Part shown: positions 26,114 through 35,184 of the stretch, one piece after another
How the letters are laid out: the number at the start of each line of letters is the position of its first letter
Position numbering within the stretch: the stretch's first letter is position 1
From: Bog-473 sp963753115
Lineage (GTDB): Bacteria; Actinomycetota; Acidimicrobiia; Acidimicrobiales; RAAP-2
Assembly: GCA_963753115.1 (NCBI GenBank)
Contig: CAVWBB010000022.1
Location: forward strand, 66,459 to 130,458
Direction: 5' to 3'
DNA: 64,000 nucleotides
Program-made: the position numbers and the translations under genes
Notes under the pieces: generated by a model
Database searches by the model: none
The model's input: the letters and a program-made list of their open reading frames with translations, nothing else
What the model was told of the DNA's origin: nothing

Positions 26114-27312
26114 GGCGACCCTCCCGTCGCGGCGCCACTGACTGCCTGCAGGACCTGTCCCAGACTCGACGCCGCCAACGGCCCCGCATTGGTTCCCGAC
26201 GCAGCCCCATCCGGTGCACTCGACGAGCCGGTGCCGCCGCTCGGCAGACCCGGCGTCGTGACGCCGGAGAGCGGCGCCGGCAACGGCGGGCTGCCGCCGA
26301 GTCCGGAGCCGGCCGGCGGATTGCCGGGCTGGTAGTAGGGGCAGACCGACTGTCCCGCCAAACATGTGTAGACGGTCTCGACGGCGAACCACTGTCCCCA
26401 CTGGGAGATCTCGATGTACGGCGCCAGCCCCGCGCCGAGGCTGGACAGGCTGGTAGCCAGGTTCTGCTGGTTGTTCTGGACGTCGGCCGCCACGGTCTGC
26501 AGGCTGTCGATGGTGCTCGTGATCGTGTTGTGGTTGTTCCCGATGAGACCGGCCAGGTCGGTGGCCACCAGCGAAAGGTTGCCGACGACGTCATCGAGCA
26601 AGGAGTTCTTGGACGCGAGGGCGGAGGACACGGTCTGCAGATTCGTCACCAGCGAGTCGATGTCGCCCGAGCGCGAAGCCAGCGCCGTCAACACTTGATT
26701 GAGGTTGCCGATGATCTGGCCGACCTGAGCGTCGAGCGCCTGCACGGTCGAGGAGACGGTGGCACCACTGTTGATCAGCTGGTTGATCTCGGCGGTGTCT
26801 CCCTCCAACGCTCCGGACACGTTCTCGACGAACTCGTTGGCCTCCTTGGGATTGATGGAAGAGAGGACGGGACCGAGCGAGTTCAGGAACGTGTCGATGC
26901 TTGCGTCTGTGACGTCGTGTGTCAGGGGGATGGTGGACCCGGGAACAAGGATCGGACCGGCGTGTCCGGGAAAGAGCTCAATTTCCTTCTGCCCGATCAC
27001 GTTGTGCCATCGCATCCCGACGTCTGTGGCCCGGTGGAGAGTCACCGTGTTGTCGATGCTCAGTGCAACGAGCGCGTGGCCGTGCTGCACGCCGATGCTC
27101 GAGACCTGCCCCACCGGCACGCCGGCGATGTTCACTGTGTCGCCACTCGCCAGCCCGGTGACATCAGTCAGTTGCGCGTCGATGGTGTGGCGGCTGCTGA
27201 ACAGCGAGACGTTCCCGATTCTCACGGCCAGGCCCGCCAACAGGACGAGGCACACCACCGCGAACAGCGCGAACTTGAGCGCCGACTTCGGGAAGTGTCT
27301 GAGGAGCCTCAT
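26110..27312 (-). CDS. Mce family protein MceB
   Basis: A 400-residue Mce subunit. It has an N-terminal helix (about 13-32), an MCE domain (IDAQLTDVTGLASGDTVNIAGV, RWHNVIGQKEIELFPGHAG), a helical needle region and a C-terminal Pro/Gly/Ser tail after two cysteines (VYTCLAGQSVCPYY) typical of MceB. ATG 27312 overlaps the proper mceA stop (ATGA), and the GTG of mceC overlaps its own stop. It is in the same frame as the first part of mceA, which hides the boundary. Confidence 0.87.
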   Translation of the reverse strand: MRLLRHFPKSALKFALFAVVCLVLLAGLAVRIGNVSLFSSRHTIDAQLTDVTGLASGDTVNIAGVPVGQVSSIGVQHGHALVALSIDNTVTLHRATDVGMRWHNVIGQKEIELFPGHAGPILVPGSTIPLTHDVTDASIDTFLNSLGPVLSSINPKEANEFVENVSGALEGDTAEINQLINSGATVSSTVQALDAQVGQIIGNLNQVLTALASRSGDIDSLVTNLQTVSSALASKNSLLDDVVGNLSLVATDLAGLIGNNHNTITSTIDSLQTVAADVQNNQQNLATSLSSLGAGLAPYIEISQWGQWFAVETVYTCLAGQSVCPYYQPGNPPAGSGLGGSPPLPAPLSGVTTPGLPSGGTGSSSAPDGAASGTNAGPLAASSLGQVLQAVSGAATGGSP

Positions 27313-28596
27313 AGCGAGCCACCCAGAAGCTGGGAGATGATGCCGCCAACGGTGGTCGGGGTGGACTTGGTCGGGCTGCCCGACGATGCCGTAGGCCTGA
27401 TTGGCGGCAGCGGCGCCCGCATTCGTGGCGCCGGATGTGGCGCCCGCCGTCGGCTCCGGCGTCGACGAAGCCGCTGGCGTCGAGCCACCCTGCAGCGCAT
27501 TGAACGTCGAGAGCTCCGAGGAACAGTTGAAGGCGGAGCCAGTACCGGCGAGCGCCTGTTGAATCGGTTGCAGGAAGGACATCCCTCCCGTGGGCGGCGC
27601 AAGCAGGTTGCAGACCAGGCTGTTGACGTCACCGAACAGAATGAAGGTGTTGAAGTAGGCGTACGTGCTCCCATCCGGGAGTTTGTTGAGGCCCGCAGCG
27701 CCCTGAGCGATCTTTTGGAAGTAGTGGTACGCGCCATTGATCACCTGCCCGATGGAAGACTGCTGGGCCAGCAGCACGCGGGATACGTTGTCCCCGGATG
27801 CGAGGATTGTCGCGATGTCCGGGTGATAGGTGGAGAGCAGCGAGGCCAACCGATTCGAGAACGGGATCAGCGTATTCAGGAGGTTCTCGTAGTCGGCCTC
27901 TTCAGCATTGAACGACGGCAAGGCCGCGTTGATCTGTGCGTTGAGGTTGTTCAGGTCGCCGGCAGACGGGGCGACGGCCTGGGTGAACTTGGCGAAGGAG
28001 TCGAGTGCGAGGATCTGCGCATTGAGCGTCCGGTCGAGGAGCCCGGCCAACTGCGTCCCCGCGCTGATGGAGGCGGCGATTTTGGGTCCCTCGCCCCGTG
28101 ACGCCTGCGCCAACTCGGTCAGGACGGTCGACAGATTGGTCGTGTTGATCTTGTTCAGAAGAGGCGTGGCGGCAGCGAAGAGATCGCCGAGTTCGTCGCT
28201 GCTCGCGGCGTGGGCGAATGTCGAGCCGGGCTCCAGATACGGGCCGGCGTCGGAGTTCCGCCCAGGCGCTGAGAGAGACACCTGCTCGGCGCCGAACAGG
28301 TTCACCGGCTCTATGGTCGCCGTTGCCGTGGTTGGCACCTTGAAGGACGGCTCGATGAGGACCGAGACCCGAGCTTGATTCTGGTCGAGCGAAATGGTGG
28401 ACACCCGGCCCACCTGCACGCCACGGAACACCACGGCCGAGCCCGGGTTCAAACCCTCCCCGGCCCGTGGAAAGGTTCCACTCAGCACGTAGTCGCCGGC
28501 GAAGTCGCCGTTGGCCAGTCGCACGAGCGTGACAGTGCCGAACACCAGGCCGAAGAGCACCGCCAGGCTGACGAGGATGCGGATGAGCCGCTTCAT
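27309..28596 (-). CDS. Mce family protein MceA, frame-disrupted near its 3' end
   Basis: ATG 28596 overlaps the YrbE stop. It has a hydrophobic helix (about 7-27) and an MCE domain (YVLSGTFPRAGEGLNPGSAVVF, NLFGAEQVSLSAPG). A long helical region follows to FNCSSELSTFNALQGG, then a Pro/Ala/Thr tail. Near 27382-27390 the sensible frame shifts +1. After the shift it reads SPTKSTPTTVGGIISQLLGG-SL and stops at 27311-27309, overlapping the mceB ATG (ATGA) as at the other junctions. Without the shift, translation continues through implausible RWRHHLPASG sequence straight into mceB. Intact length would be about 428 residues. MceA forms one ring subunit of the lipid-import tunnel. Confidence 0.78.
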
Positions 28597-29483
28597 CCGA
28601 CCAACCTCGCCGTCGCGTTGACCCCGCCGAACAGGATCAACGACATGAAGAGGTTCACCACGACCACGAGGATGATGGAGAGGCGGATGGCCCGACCGGC
28701 CGCCACGCCGACGCCGGCCGGACCGCCGGTGGCGTTGTAGCCGTAGTAGCAGTGCACAAACGTCACCAGCACGGCAAAGACCATCGCCTTGAGGAACGAG
28801 TAGAAGATGTCGAGCGGCGGCAGGTAGAGCCGGAAATAGTGCGTATAGGTACCGGTCGACAACCCGAAGAACTTCGTCACCACCAGCTCGGAGGCGAGGT
28901 AGCTGGCGAACAGCGCGGCAAGGTAGAGGGGGATCATGGTGATGAGGGCCGCCCAGACACGCGTGGCGACCAGGTAGACGACGCTGTTGACCCCCATGAC
29001 CTCGAGCGCGTCGATCTCGTCACTGATGCGCATGGCGCCGAGCTGCGCGGTGAAGCCGGCGCCCACCTGGGCAGCGAGTGCGACTCCGGCCACGAGCGGA
29101 GTGATTTCGCGGGTGTTGGCGAGTGAGGTGATCACGCCGGTGAAGGCCTCGGCGCCGATCTGCTGCAAGCCGTTGAATCCTTCCAGGCCGACCTCGGTCC
29201 CGGTGAAGAAGGAGATGGAGACGACGACGAAGAACATGCCTCCTCCGACGACCAGCGCACCCGACCCGAGCGAGATGTCCGACATCAGGACGAGGATCTC
29301 TTTGGGGTACTGCAGGGCGCGGGGCAACGCCCGCACTATCCGGACGTAGAACTTCAGCTGCGCATACAGCGCGTCGAAGATCCCGAGGACGGCGTCGCCC
29401 GACTCGACGGCCTTGCCGCCGATCACCCTGGCCGCAGACACCGCCTTGACGGACTCGGGTCGCTCGGGAGCGTCGATTGCCAT
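28593..29483 (-). CDS. MlaE/YrbE family ABC permease (second YrbE)
   Basis: A 296-residue MlaE-family permease with five to six hydrophobic helices. It carries the conserved MRISDEIDALEVMGVNSVVYLVATR motif and an N-terminal amphipathic segment (LYAQLKFYVRIVRALPRALQYPKEI). With the first YrbE it forms the membrane dimer that receives lipid from the Mce tunnel, powered by MceG. ATG 29483 shares a base with the stop of the first YrbE (TGATG), and its stop overlaps mceA. Confidence 0.92.
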   Translation of the reverse strand: MAIDAPERPESVKAVSAARVIGGKAVESGDAVLGIFDALYAQLKFYVRIVRALPRALQYPKEILVLMSDISLGSGALVVGGGMFFVVVSISFFTGTEVGLEGFNGLQQIGAEAFTGVITSLANTREITPLVAGVALAAQVGAGFTAQLGAMRISDEIDALEVMGVNSVVYLVATRVWAALITMIPLYLAALFASYLASELVVTKFFGLSTGTYTHYFRLYLPPLDIFYSFLKAMVFAVLVTFVHCYYGYNATGGPAGVGVAAGRAIRLSIILVVVVNLFMSLILFGGVNATARLVG

Positions 29484-30394
29484 CAGAGGCCCTTCTGCGG
29501 AATGAAGTTGAAGTAGAAGACCGTCAGGAGGAAGTTCACGAAGAACGCCAGGATGAACGTGACAACAACGGCTTGGTTGACCGCGTCGCCCACGCCCTTC
29601 GGGCCACTCTTGCAGTAGAGGCCCTTGTAGCACGCGACCATCGCCGCGATGAAGCCGAAGATGCCGGCCTTGACCAGCGCGATGACGAGGTCGGCCATCT
29701 GACTGAGCTCGCCGAACGTGGCGAAGAAGCTGCTCGCCGTGATGTGGATGGCGTGTGTGCCGAACCACAGGCCGCCCGCAATGCCGGCGACGCTGACGAC
29801 CGCGTCGAGGAGTATGGCGACCAGGGTGGCCGCGAGCAGGCGTGGCAGCACCAGACGGTGGAGAGGGTTGACGCCCATGACCTCCATGGCGCTGATTTCG
29901 TCGCGGATCCGCCGTGATCCCAAGTCGGCGCACATGGCCGAACCACCGGCGCCCGCGATGAGAAGCGCTGTCGCCACCGGGGCCTGCTCACGGACGACCG
30001 CCAAGACCATGGCAGCGCCCAGCTGGGACTGAGCGCCGATCTGCTGCAGGAGCGAGCCGACTTCGAGCGCGATCACCATGCCGAAGGGGATGGAGAGCAG
30101 GATCAATGGAAGCGTGGTGACACGCGCCAGGAACCAGCATTGGTCGAAGAACTCGGTGACCGGAACACCTTTCAGCGGGGCCTGCCGGAGTGCCTCGAAC
30201 GCGGTGGCGAACATGTTGCCGGTCTCGCGGACGGCCGATGCGACCTTGCCGTCGTCGGTGACCGGCCGGCTGGGCCGGGGCATGACGCCCGTCGCATCGG
30301 GGCGCCCGCTCGGAGTACCGAGCCTCCGTGCCATCTCGTCACGACTGAGGGGTTGGGTTGACTCGGGTGCCTGCTCTGGCACAACGCCTGTCAT
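29483..30394 (-). CDS. MlaE/YrbE family ABC permease (first YrbE)
   Basis: A 303-residue MlaE-family permease and first gene of the mce operon. It has a hydrophilic N-terminal ~70 residues, then FFDQCWFLARVTTLPLILLSIPFG, GAGGSAMCADLGSRRIRDEISAMEVMGVNPLHRLVLPR (the coupling motif) and three further helices. ATG 30394 gives the start; the open frame extends upstream but is not protein-like. The ~420 bp to the divergent sigma-factor gene hold the operon promoter region and several inverted repeats. Confidence 0.9.
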   Translation of the reverse strand: MTGVVPEQAPESTQPLSRDEMARRLGTPSGRPDATGVMPRPSRPVTDDGKVASAVRETGNMFATAFEALRQAPLKGVPVTEFFDQCWFLARVTTLPLILLSIPFGMVIALEVGSLLQQIGAQSQLGAAMVLAVVREQAPVATALLIAGAGGSAMCADLGSRRIRDEISAMEVMGVNPLHRLVLPRLLAATLVAILLDAVVSVAGIAGGLWFGTHAIHITASSFFATFGELSQMADLVIALVKAGIFGFIAAMVACYKGLYCKSGPKGVGDAVNQAVVVTFILAFFVNFLLTVFYFNFIPQKGL

Positions 30395-30666
30395 GTCACC
30401 CGCTTCAGCCAACGTCCTCCCCCCTTCCGAAGCCTCCTTGGCACGTGAACAGGTGAAGACCCGTTCCCCCGTCCTTCCTTCAGGAGAAAAACGAAAGGGG
30501 GCCTCCAACCTTGCGGCCGGAGTAGCGGCGGGCCACACCGACAGGGTCCCGTGCAGAGAGAGCCGTCTCCATAGAGACCCGCGCAATCAGAACGACGTCA
30601 TCCGAGACGTCATCCGGTCGGTGTGAGAATGCTCCACTCCCGGTTTGCTTGTTACTCAACTTTGTT

Positions 30667-30734
30667 GTGTGAAAAGCCTGCATTCGTTGTGCAAAGAGTT
30701 TGCAACCTCTGTTCAAGAAAGTTCCGTTTCACAC
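30667..30734. promoter_or_regulatory. Inverted repeats between mce operon and sigma-factor gene
   Basis: In an AT-rich island between the divergent genes. An outer pair GTGTGAAA (30667-30674) / TTTCACAC (30727-30734) flanks an inner near-palindrome GTTG-TG-CAAA-GAG-TTTGCAAC (30686-30706). This looks like an operator for a dimeric regulator of the mce operon, the sigma gene or both. The protein that binds is unknown. Confidence 0.55.
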
Positions 30735-30736
30735 TT

Positions 30737-30763
30737 TTGAAACCGGTGAATCCTGGACATAAT
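30737..30763 (+). promoter_or_regulatory. Candidate promoter of the ECF sigma gene
   Basis: TTGAAA (30737-30742) and CATAAT (30758-30763), 15 bp apart, about 52 bp upstream of the TTG start. The spacing is 1-2 bp short of ideal. It directly follows the outer inverted repeat. Confidence 0.4.
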
Positions 30764-30815
30764 GAGAGCTACCTCCTAGAGAGAGGCCGGACGGAGGGGG
30801 AGGGACGGGAACAAG

Positions 30816-32325
30816 TTGGCGCTCCGCGAAGAAGAGCTGACCAGTCTCTGCGACGACGTCGACCTGGACCGCGATCGCGCGCTCGTGGAGCGGTGCCAGG
30901 CGGGTGACTCCGCTGCGTTCGGGAATCTCTACGCGCGGTATTACGAGCGGCTTCTCCGCTTCTGCCTCCGCCGACTGAACGATCGCCATGAAGCCGAGGA
31001 CGCGGCGCAGGAAGCATTTGCCCGCGCCTGGAAGGCGTTGCCGCGCTTTGCAGGCGAGCGTCGCTTCTACCCCTGGCTCACCGTGATTGCCGGGAACATC
31101 TGCACCGATATGTTGCGGCGCCGCTCGCGCAGCACGCCGACCGATGACATGGAGCTCACCGCACAGCATCCGGTAGGCGTTGCCGGCGAGGACACCTCCG
31201 AGGAACTCGTCCTCGCCGCCGTGGACGGCGAACTCGTCAACCGGGCACTCGACCGCCTGTCGACGCGCCACCGTCACGTGCTTGCCATGCGAGAGGGGTC
31301 GGGCTGGTCCTACCAACAGATCGCCGACCACGAGGGCGTCGAAATCGGAACCATCGAGACGCTGCTGTGGCGGGCCCGCCAGGCGCTCAAGCGCGAGTTC
31401 GCCGTGGTGTCCGAGTCCAAGGAAGCGTTGGCGGGGTTCCTCATCGCGACCGGCGCACTCATTCGCCGCACCATTTTCCGCGCAGCCCATCGTGGTGCCA
31501 ACGTGCACCACAGCGGTGGCGGCTCAGGGACGATCCGCAACGCCATGACGGGCGTGGCCTTTACCGGCGCGGCAGTGGCGGCAGCATTCATTGCGCCCCA
31601 TGCACTGTCCAGCCGCCCGAGCGGAGCCGCTTCAGCGCCGGGGTCGGCCCTCGCCGCACCGCCACTCGCGCTCGGATCGAAGCCTCACCCGGGGGGCGGG
31701 AGCTCCGGCGCGCTCAGTGCCAGTGCGCTGACCGCCGACGGCGCGACGACAGGGTCGGGAGGCGGCTCGGCAATGGGCGCCGACGGCTCTGGCAGTGGCG
31801 GTTCGAGCGGCGGGACTGCCAGTGGGAGTGGTGGCGGCTCCAAGGGTTCGGGCGGTCGCCGGCCTCCTTGGTGGAGCCCTCCCGGGCGGCTCGACTTCGG
31901 GAACGGGCGCCATCAGCGCCGGCCTCAACCAAGCCGCAGGCGGCGTGGGTAGCGCCCTCAACGGGGTCTCGGGCGGCGTCAGCCAGACCATTAGTGGCGT
32001 CACTGGCGGCGTTGGACAGGCGGTCGGCGAAGTCGTCGGCACAGTCGGGCAGGCCGTGGGAGGCGCGACCAACGGCTTGGCAGGCGGGGGCGGCGGTAGC
32101 GCGGGCGGCCTGAACAACACGCTGGGGAACGTCACGAGCGGCGTCAACGGCATAACGCAGTCGGTCGGCCTCGGGACGGTGCTCCCAGGTACGTCGGGCT
32201 CCGGGTCTTCGTCCGGTTCTGCCTCCTCGACAAGCACCCCGACCCCGGTGACGACGACAACCAACCCTGTACAGGGGATCGCCGGCGGTGCCGGCAAGAC
32301 GGTCGGCGGTCTGCTGGGCGGCTAG
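30816..32325 (+). CDS. ECF RNA polymerase sigma factor with C-terminal membrane helix and Gly/Ser-rich tail, frame-disrupted
   Basis: TTG start 30816 after a GGAGGGGGAGGG stretch. Residues ~20-90 form sigma region 2 (FGNLYARYYERLLRFCLRR, HEAEDAAQEAFARAWKALPRF). Residues ~140-195 are region 4 with the HTH (LSTRHRHVLAMREGSGWSYQQIADHEGVEIGTIETLLWRARQALK). Unusually, a hydrophobic helix follows (~244-263, VAFTGAAVAAAFIAPHALS), then a long Gly/Ser/Thr-rich extension. Around 31848-31862 the frame must shift +1: the later frame continues the same composition (GGVGQAVGEVVGTVGQAVGG) to a stop at 32323-32325. The intact protein would be about 502 residues. It may be a membrane-held sigma factor sensing the envelope. 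It sits between the mce operon and mceG. Confidence 0.7.
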
Positions 32326-32384
32326 CAGCACCCTCGCGAGGCGGGTAAAGCGCAAGCCTGGCGTTGCGCCTGGGTTCTCCTCAT

Positions 32385-33323
32385 ATGGACAGCCCGCAGG
32401 AGGATTCAGGACAGGCCTGGATAGCGCCCGGGGAACCGATCATCTCCCTGCGTGGGGTCACCAAGTCGTTCGGTTCCCACACGGTGCTCGAAGACATCAC
32501 GTTTGACGTCCCCAAGGGCAGGATCACGGCGATCCTGGGGCCGTCTGGTACTGGGAAGTCCGTGCTGCTCAAGAACATTCTCGGGCTGCTGCGACCCGAG
32601 CGCGGCGAAATCTGGGTGGACGGCGACCAGATCGTCGGGCTTCGCGAGAGGCGCCTCTACGAAGTGCGCAAGAAGTTCGGCGTGTTGTTCCAGGATGGAG
32701 CGCTCTTCGGTTCCATGAACCTCTACGACAACATCGCCTTCCCGCTGCGCGAGCACACCCGCAAGAACGAGGCGGCGATCCGTGAACTGGTTCACCGCAA
32801 CGCCGAATTGGTTGGCCTGATGGATCATCTCAAGAAGCTCCCCGGAGAGGTGTCCGGCGGTATGAAGAAGCGTGCCGGATTGGCCCGCGCCATGGTGACC
32901 GAGCCTGAGATCGTGCTCTTTGACGAACCGGACTCCGGCCTCGACCCGGTCCGCGTCGCCTACCTCGATGAGCTCGTGGTTACCGCGCAAAAGGAAACGG
33001 GTGCGACCTTCTTCATCATCACCCACAACATTCAGTCGGTCATGCGCACGGCCGACTACATGGGCGTGCTGTTTCGGTCCAACCTGGTGAAATTCGCCAG
33101 CAAGCCCGACATGGTCGCCACGGACAACCCGATCATTCAGCAGTTCCTCGCCGGCCGCCCCGAGGGCCCAATCGGCATGGACGAGATGGCGGACGCCGGC
33201 GGGGACGCCAGCCGCTACATCGAGGGTGACACCGAGGCCCTGGCCTTCGGGCCGCTGGCCCGCCCGGGAGAGCCGGCCCTTGCTGCGCACGCGCCCAGTG
33301 ACCAGCCCGTCCCGCCACGCTGA
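32385..33323 (+). CDS. MceG/MlaF-type ABC ATPase
   Basis: A 312-residue ATPase. It has Walker A GPSGTGKS (52-59), Q-loop FQDGALFG, signature VSGGMKKR (156-163, the MlaF-type variant), Walker B LFDEPDSGLDP with E181, and the H-loop FIITHN. A C-terminal extension of ~70 residues after FLAGRPEGPIG is typical of MceG, which energises YrbE/Mce lipid import. ATG 32385 is chosen over an in-frame TTG 21 bp upstream; neither has a clear Shine-Dalgarno. It is 60 bp after the sigma-factor gene. Confidence 0.9.
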   Translation: MDSPQEDSGQAWIAPGEPIISLRGVTKSFGSHTVLEDITFDVPKGRITAILGPSGTGKSVLLKNILGLLRPERGEIWVDGDQIVGLRERRLYEVRKKFGVLFQDGALFGSMNLYDNIAFPLREHTRKNEAAIRELVHRNAELVGLMDHLKKLPGEVSGGMKKRAGLARAMVTEPEIVLFDEPDSGLDPVRVAYLDELVVTAQKETGATFFIITHNIQSVMRTADYMGVLFRSNLVKFASKPDMVATDNPIIQQFLAGRPEGPIGMDEMADAGGDASRYIEGDTEALAFGPLARPGEPALAAHAPSDQPVPPR

Positions 33324-33336
33324 CGACACAACGAGA

Positions 33337-33381
33337 AACGCCGCCGGCTCCGGGCGGTGCGTTCCCGGAACCAGCGGCGTT
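33337..33381. terminator. Bidirectional hairpin between mceG and glnII
   Basis: Outer stem AACGCCGC (33337-33344) / GCGGCGTT (33374-33381), inner stem TCCGGG (33349-33354) / CCCGGA (33364-33369). It lies in the 74 bp between convergent stops, with AA on one side and TT on the other, as expected for a terminator serving both genes. Confidence 0.7.
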
Positions 33382-33397
33382 CCCGATCAGGTGCGGC

Positions 33398-34408
33398 TCA
33401 GTCGCCGGCGGCAGCCCCACAGACGGTCTCGACCATCAGGCCACTGACCACGTAGGGGTCCATGTTGGCGTTCGGCCGGCGATCCTCCAACCACCCCTTC
33501 TTGTTCTTGGCGGTCTGCCACGGGATGCGGATGGACGCACCACGGTCCGAGGTGCCGTAGCTGAACTTGGTGAAGTGCGCCGTCTCGTGCGCGCCCGTCA
33601 GGCGACTCTCGATACCGATGCCGTAGTTGGTGACGTGCTCCTCGACGCGCTTCCCGAGGGCTTCGCACCCTGCGATGATCGCGTCCCAGCCGCCGTCCTC
33701 TCGCATGGCTTTGGTGGAGAAGTTGGTGTGAGCGCCTGCGCCGTTCCAGTCGCCGAGCACAGGCTTCGGCTCGAGGGTGGCGAACACGTCGAAATCTTCA
33801 GCAATGCGGAAGAGTAGCCAGCGGGCCGTCCAGAGCTGATCTCCGATCAGCGGGGGCGGAAGCACACCGATCTGGAACTCCCACTGCCCCATCATCACCT
33901 CCGCGTTGGTCCCCTCGATCCCCAGGCCGGCCTTCAGGCAGGCAGTGGTGTGGCGCTCGACGATCTCTCGACCGGGCATCTTGTCGCCACCGACCCCGCA
34001 GTAGTAGGGGCCTTGGGGTGCTGGGAACCCGGCTTCGGGCCAACCCAAGGGACGCCCGTACTGGAAGAAGGTGTACTCCTGCTCGATCCCGAACCAGGGC
34101 TCCTGATCGGCATACTTCTCCGCCATCTCGGCGGCCTTCCGCCGGGTGTTGGTGCTGTGCGGGGTCATGTCGGGGTGCAGGACCTCACACATGACCAGCT
34201 TGTCGCCCTCCGCCCGAAGCGGGTCGGGGCAGACGAACACTGGCTGCAGGACACAGTCAGAGTCACTGCCCTCGGCCTGGTTGGTGCTGGAGCCATCGAA
34301 ACCCCAGATCGGGGGCTCCTTGCCCGCCTCGACGATCTTGGTCTTGCTGCGGAGGAGCGGGGTGGGCTCCGTTCCGTCGATCCAGATGTACTCGGCCTGG
34401 TAGCTCAT
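33398..34408 (-). CDS. glnII: Glutamine synthetase type II (eukaryotic-type)
   Basis: A 336-residue GSII. It opens MSYQAEYIWIDGTEPTP, has the beta-grasp motif WGFDGSSTNQA, the glutamate/metal motif EQEYTFF, YYCGVGG, GTNAEVMMGQWEFQIG and the C-terminal RRPNANMDPY with VSGLMVET. It makes glutamine from glutamate, ammonia and ATP; GSII enzymes act as octamers or decamers and lack the adenylylation site of GlnA. ATG 34408 has AGGAG six bases upstream, ruling out the longer frame to 34444. It is monocistronic, with a strong inverted-repeat region upstream. Confidence 0.95.
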   Translation of the reverse strand: MSYQAEYIWIDGTEPTPLLRSKTKIVEAGKEPPIWGFDGSSTNQAEGSDSDCVLQPVFVCPDPLRAEGDKLVMCEVLHPDMTPHSTNTRRKAAEMAEKYADQEPWFGIEQEYTFFQYGRPLGWPEAGFPAPQGPYYCGVGGDKMPGREIVERHTTACLKAGLGIEGTNAEVMMGQWEFQIGVLPPPLIGDQLWTARWLLFRIAEDFDVFATLEPKPVLGDWNGAGAHTNFSTKAMREDGGWDAIIAGCEALGKRVEEHVTNYGIGIESRLTGAHETAHFTKFSYGTSDRGASIRIPWQTAKNKKGWLEDRRPNANMDPYVVSGLMVETVCGAAAGD

Positions 34409-34521
34409 GGATTCTCCTGTGTTCCCCTTCTCTTCCGTGGTCAAGCTGCCGGAGCGGGGGGTCCCGGCCTCACGCTGACACGTCCCCGCACCGGATGGCG
34501 GCTTCAGTCTCGCCCGACCCT

Positions 34522-34561
34522 ATTTCACCGCCGTATCGGTTATGTGAACCGACGATGAAAT
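34522..34561. promoter_or_regulatory. Nested inverted repeat upstream of glnII
   Basis: ATTTCA (34522-34527) pairs with TGAAAT (34556-34561), and inside it TCGGTT (34536-34541) pairs with AACCGA (34547-34552) around ATGTG. It lies 114-153 bp before the glnII start, a good position for an operator. It could instead form RNA structure. It does not match the GlnR consensus well. Confidence 0.5.
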
Positions 34562-34653
34562 CAGCCTGAGGATGACGCCTCCACGGACGTCCCGGCCAGC
34601 CAGGGCTCATCCGGACGGACCTTTCGCACCAATCCCGCACGCCCCCGGACGCG

Positions 34654-34687
34654 ACGGAGGGCTGGATCTTTCGATCCAGCCCTCCGT
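34654..34687 (-). terminator. 15 bp perfect hairpin downstream of the Flp pilin gene
   Basis: ACGGAGGGCTGGATC (34654-34668), loop TTTC, GATCCAGCCCTCCGT (34673-34687). It starts about 78 bp after the pilin stop. Abundant pilin mRNAs often end in strong hairpins. No T-run follows on the minus strand. A sister hairpin with the same core lies upstream of the gene at 35185. Confidence 0.65.
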
Positions 34688-34764
34688 AGGTTCTTCCCCT
34701 GTCCCGCCCTGCCCTTGAGGCAGACCGGTTCAGCTTCGTCCGGCGACGAGCGCCGCCGGACGAG

Positions 34765-34983
34765 TTAGTTCGTCGCGTTGCCGACGGAGTTGTTGGCGCT
34801 GCTGAACAGACCCGAGATGCCACCACCAAGAGCGGTGATCGCCACCACGGCGACAACGGCAATCAGTCCGACGAGCAGTGCGTACTCCACCATGGATGCT
34901 CCTCGCTCGGATCGAGTCCGCGCGGCCACCGAGCCACCCACCGCCCTCACTGCAACAAGAGCGTTCATGAACATTGAAACCAT
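34765..34983 (-). CDS. Flp family type IVb pilin
   Basis: A 72-residue pilin from ATG 34983 (purine-rich site upstream; a GTG at 35013 would add ten residues). The prepilin cleavage site is RG|ASMVEY: Gly28 precedes the cut, and Glu33 is at +5 with Tyr at +6, as in Flp pilins. The hydrophobic helix (34-52, YALLVGLIAVVAVVAITALG) drives assembly, and the end is Ser/Asn-rich. A prepilin peptidase at 44080 should process it. It sits alone, bracketed by two similar hairpins, and its upstream region carries the GGTC-N5-GAC element shared with the main Tad promoter. Confidence 0.9.
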   Translation of the reverse strand: MVSMFMNALVAVRAVGGSVAARTRSERGASMVEYALLVGLIAVVAVVAITALGGGISGLFSSANNSVGNATN

Positions 34984-35062
34984 CTGTGTCTCCCCTCCTC
35001 GTCCTTCGCTCACCCCTCGGCGGCGTCGGTCCCACGTACAGCATTGAATACCCGATGACCAA

Positions 35063-35074
35063 GGTCCATAGGAC
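35063..35074. promoter_or_regulatory. GGTC-N5-GAC element upstream of Flp pilin
   Basis: GGTCCATAGGAC, 80 bp before the pilin ATG. It resembles GGTCCTTATGACC (41780-41792) and GGTCCATATGACC (41830-41842) in the divergent Tad promoter. Probable shared operator. Confidence 0.5.
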
Positions 35075-35184
35075 TTTTTGACCCTATGAACGCGAGCAGG
35101 GGTGCAAGGTGGTTGCAGGCGTTCGCCATCACGATGTGGCAGCAGCAGGCAGTGTCTGACGTTGACGCGTTGTTGCGAACGCGA

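Noticed and set aside
23189..26401. A natural 1070-residue MceC-MceD fusion
   Set aside because: The linker is not protein-like, while the alternate frame gives a normal Mce tail and a stop that overlaps the mceD start.
26110..28596. A natural 828-residue MceA-MceB fusion
   Set aside because: Same reasoning: the +1 frame gives a proper MceA end and ATGA junction.
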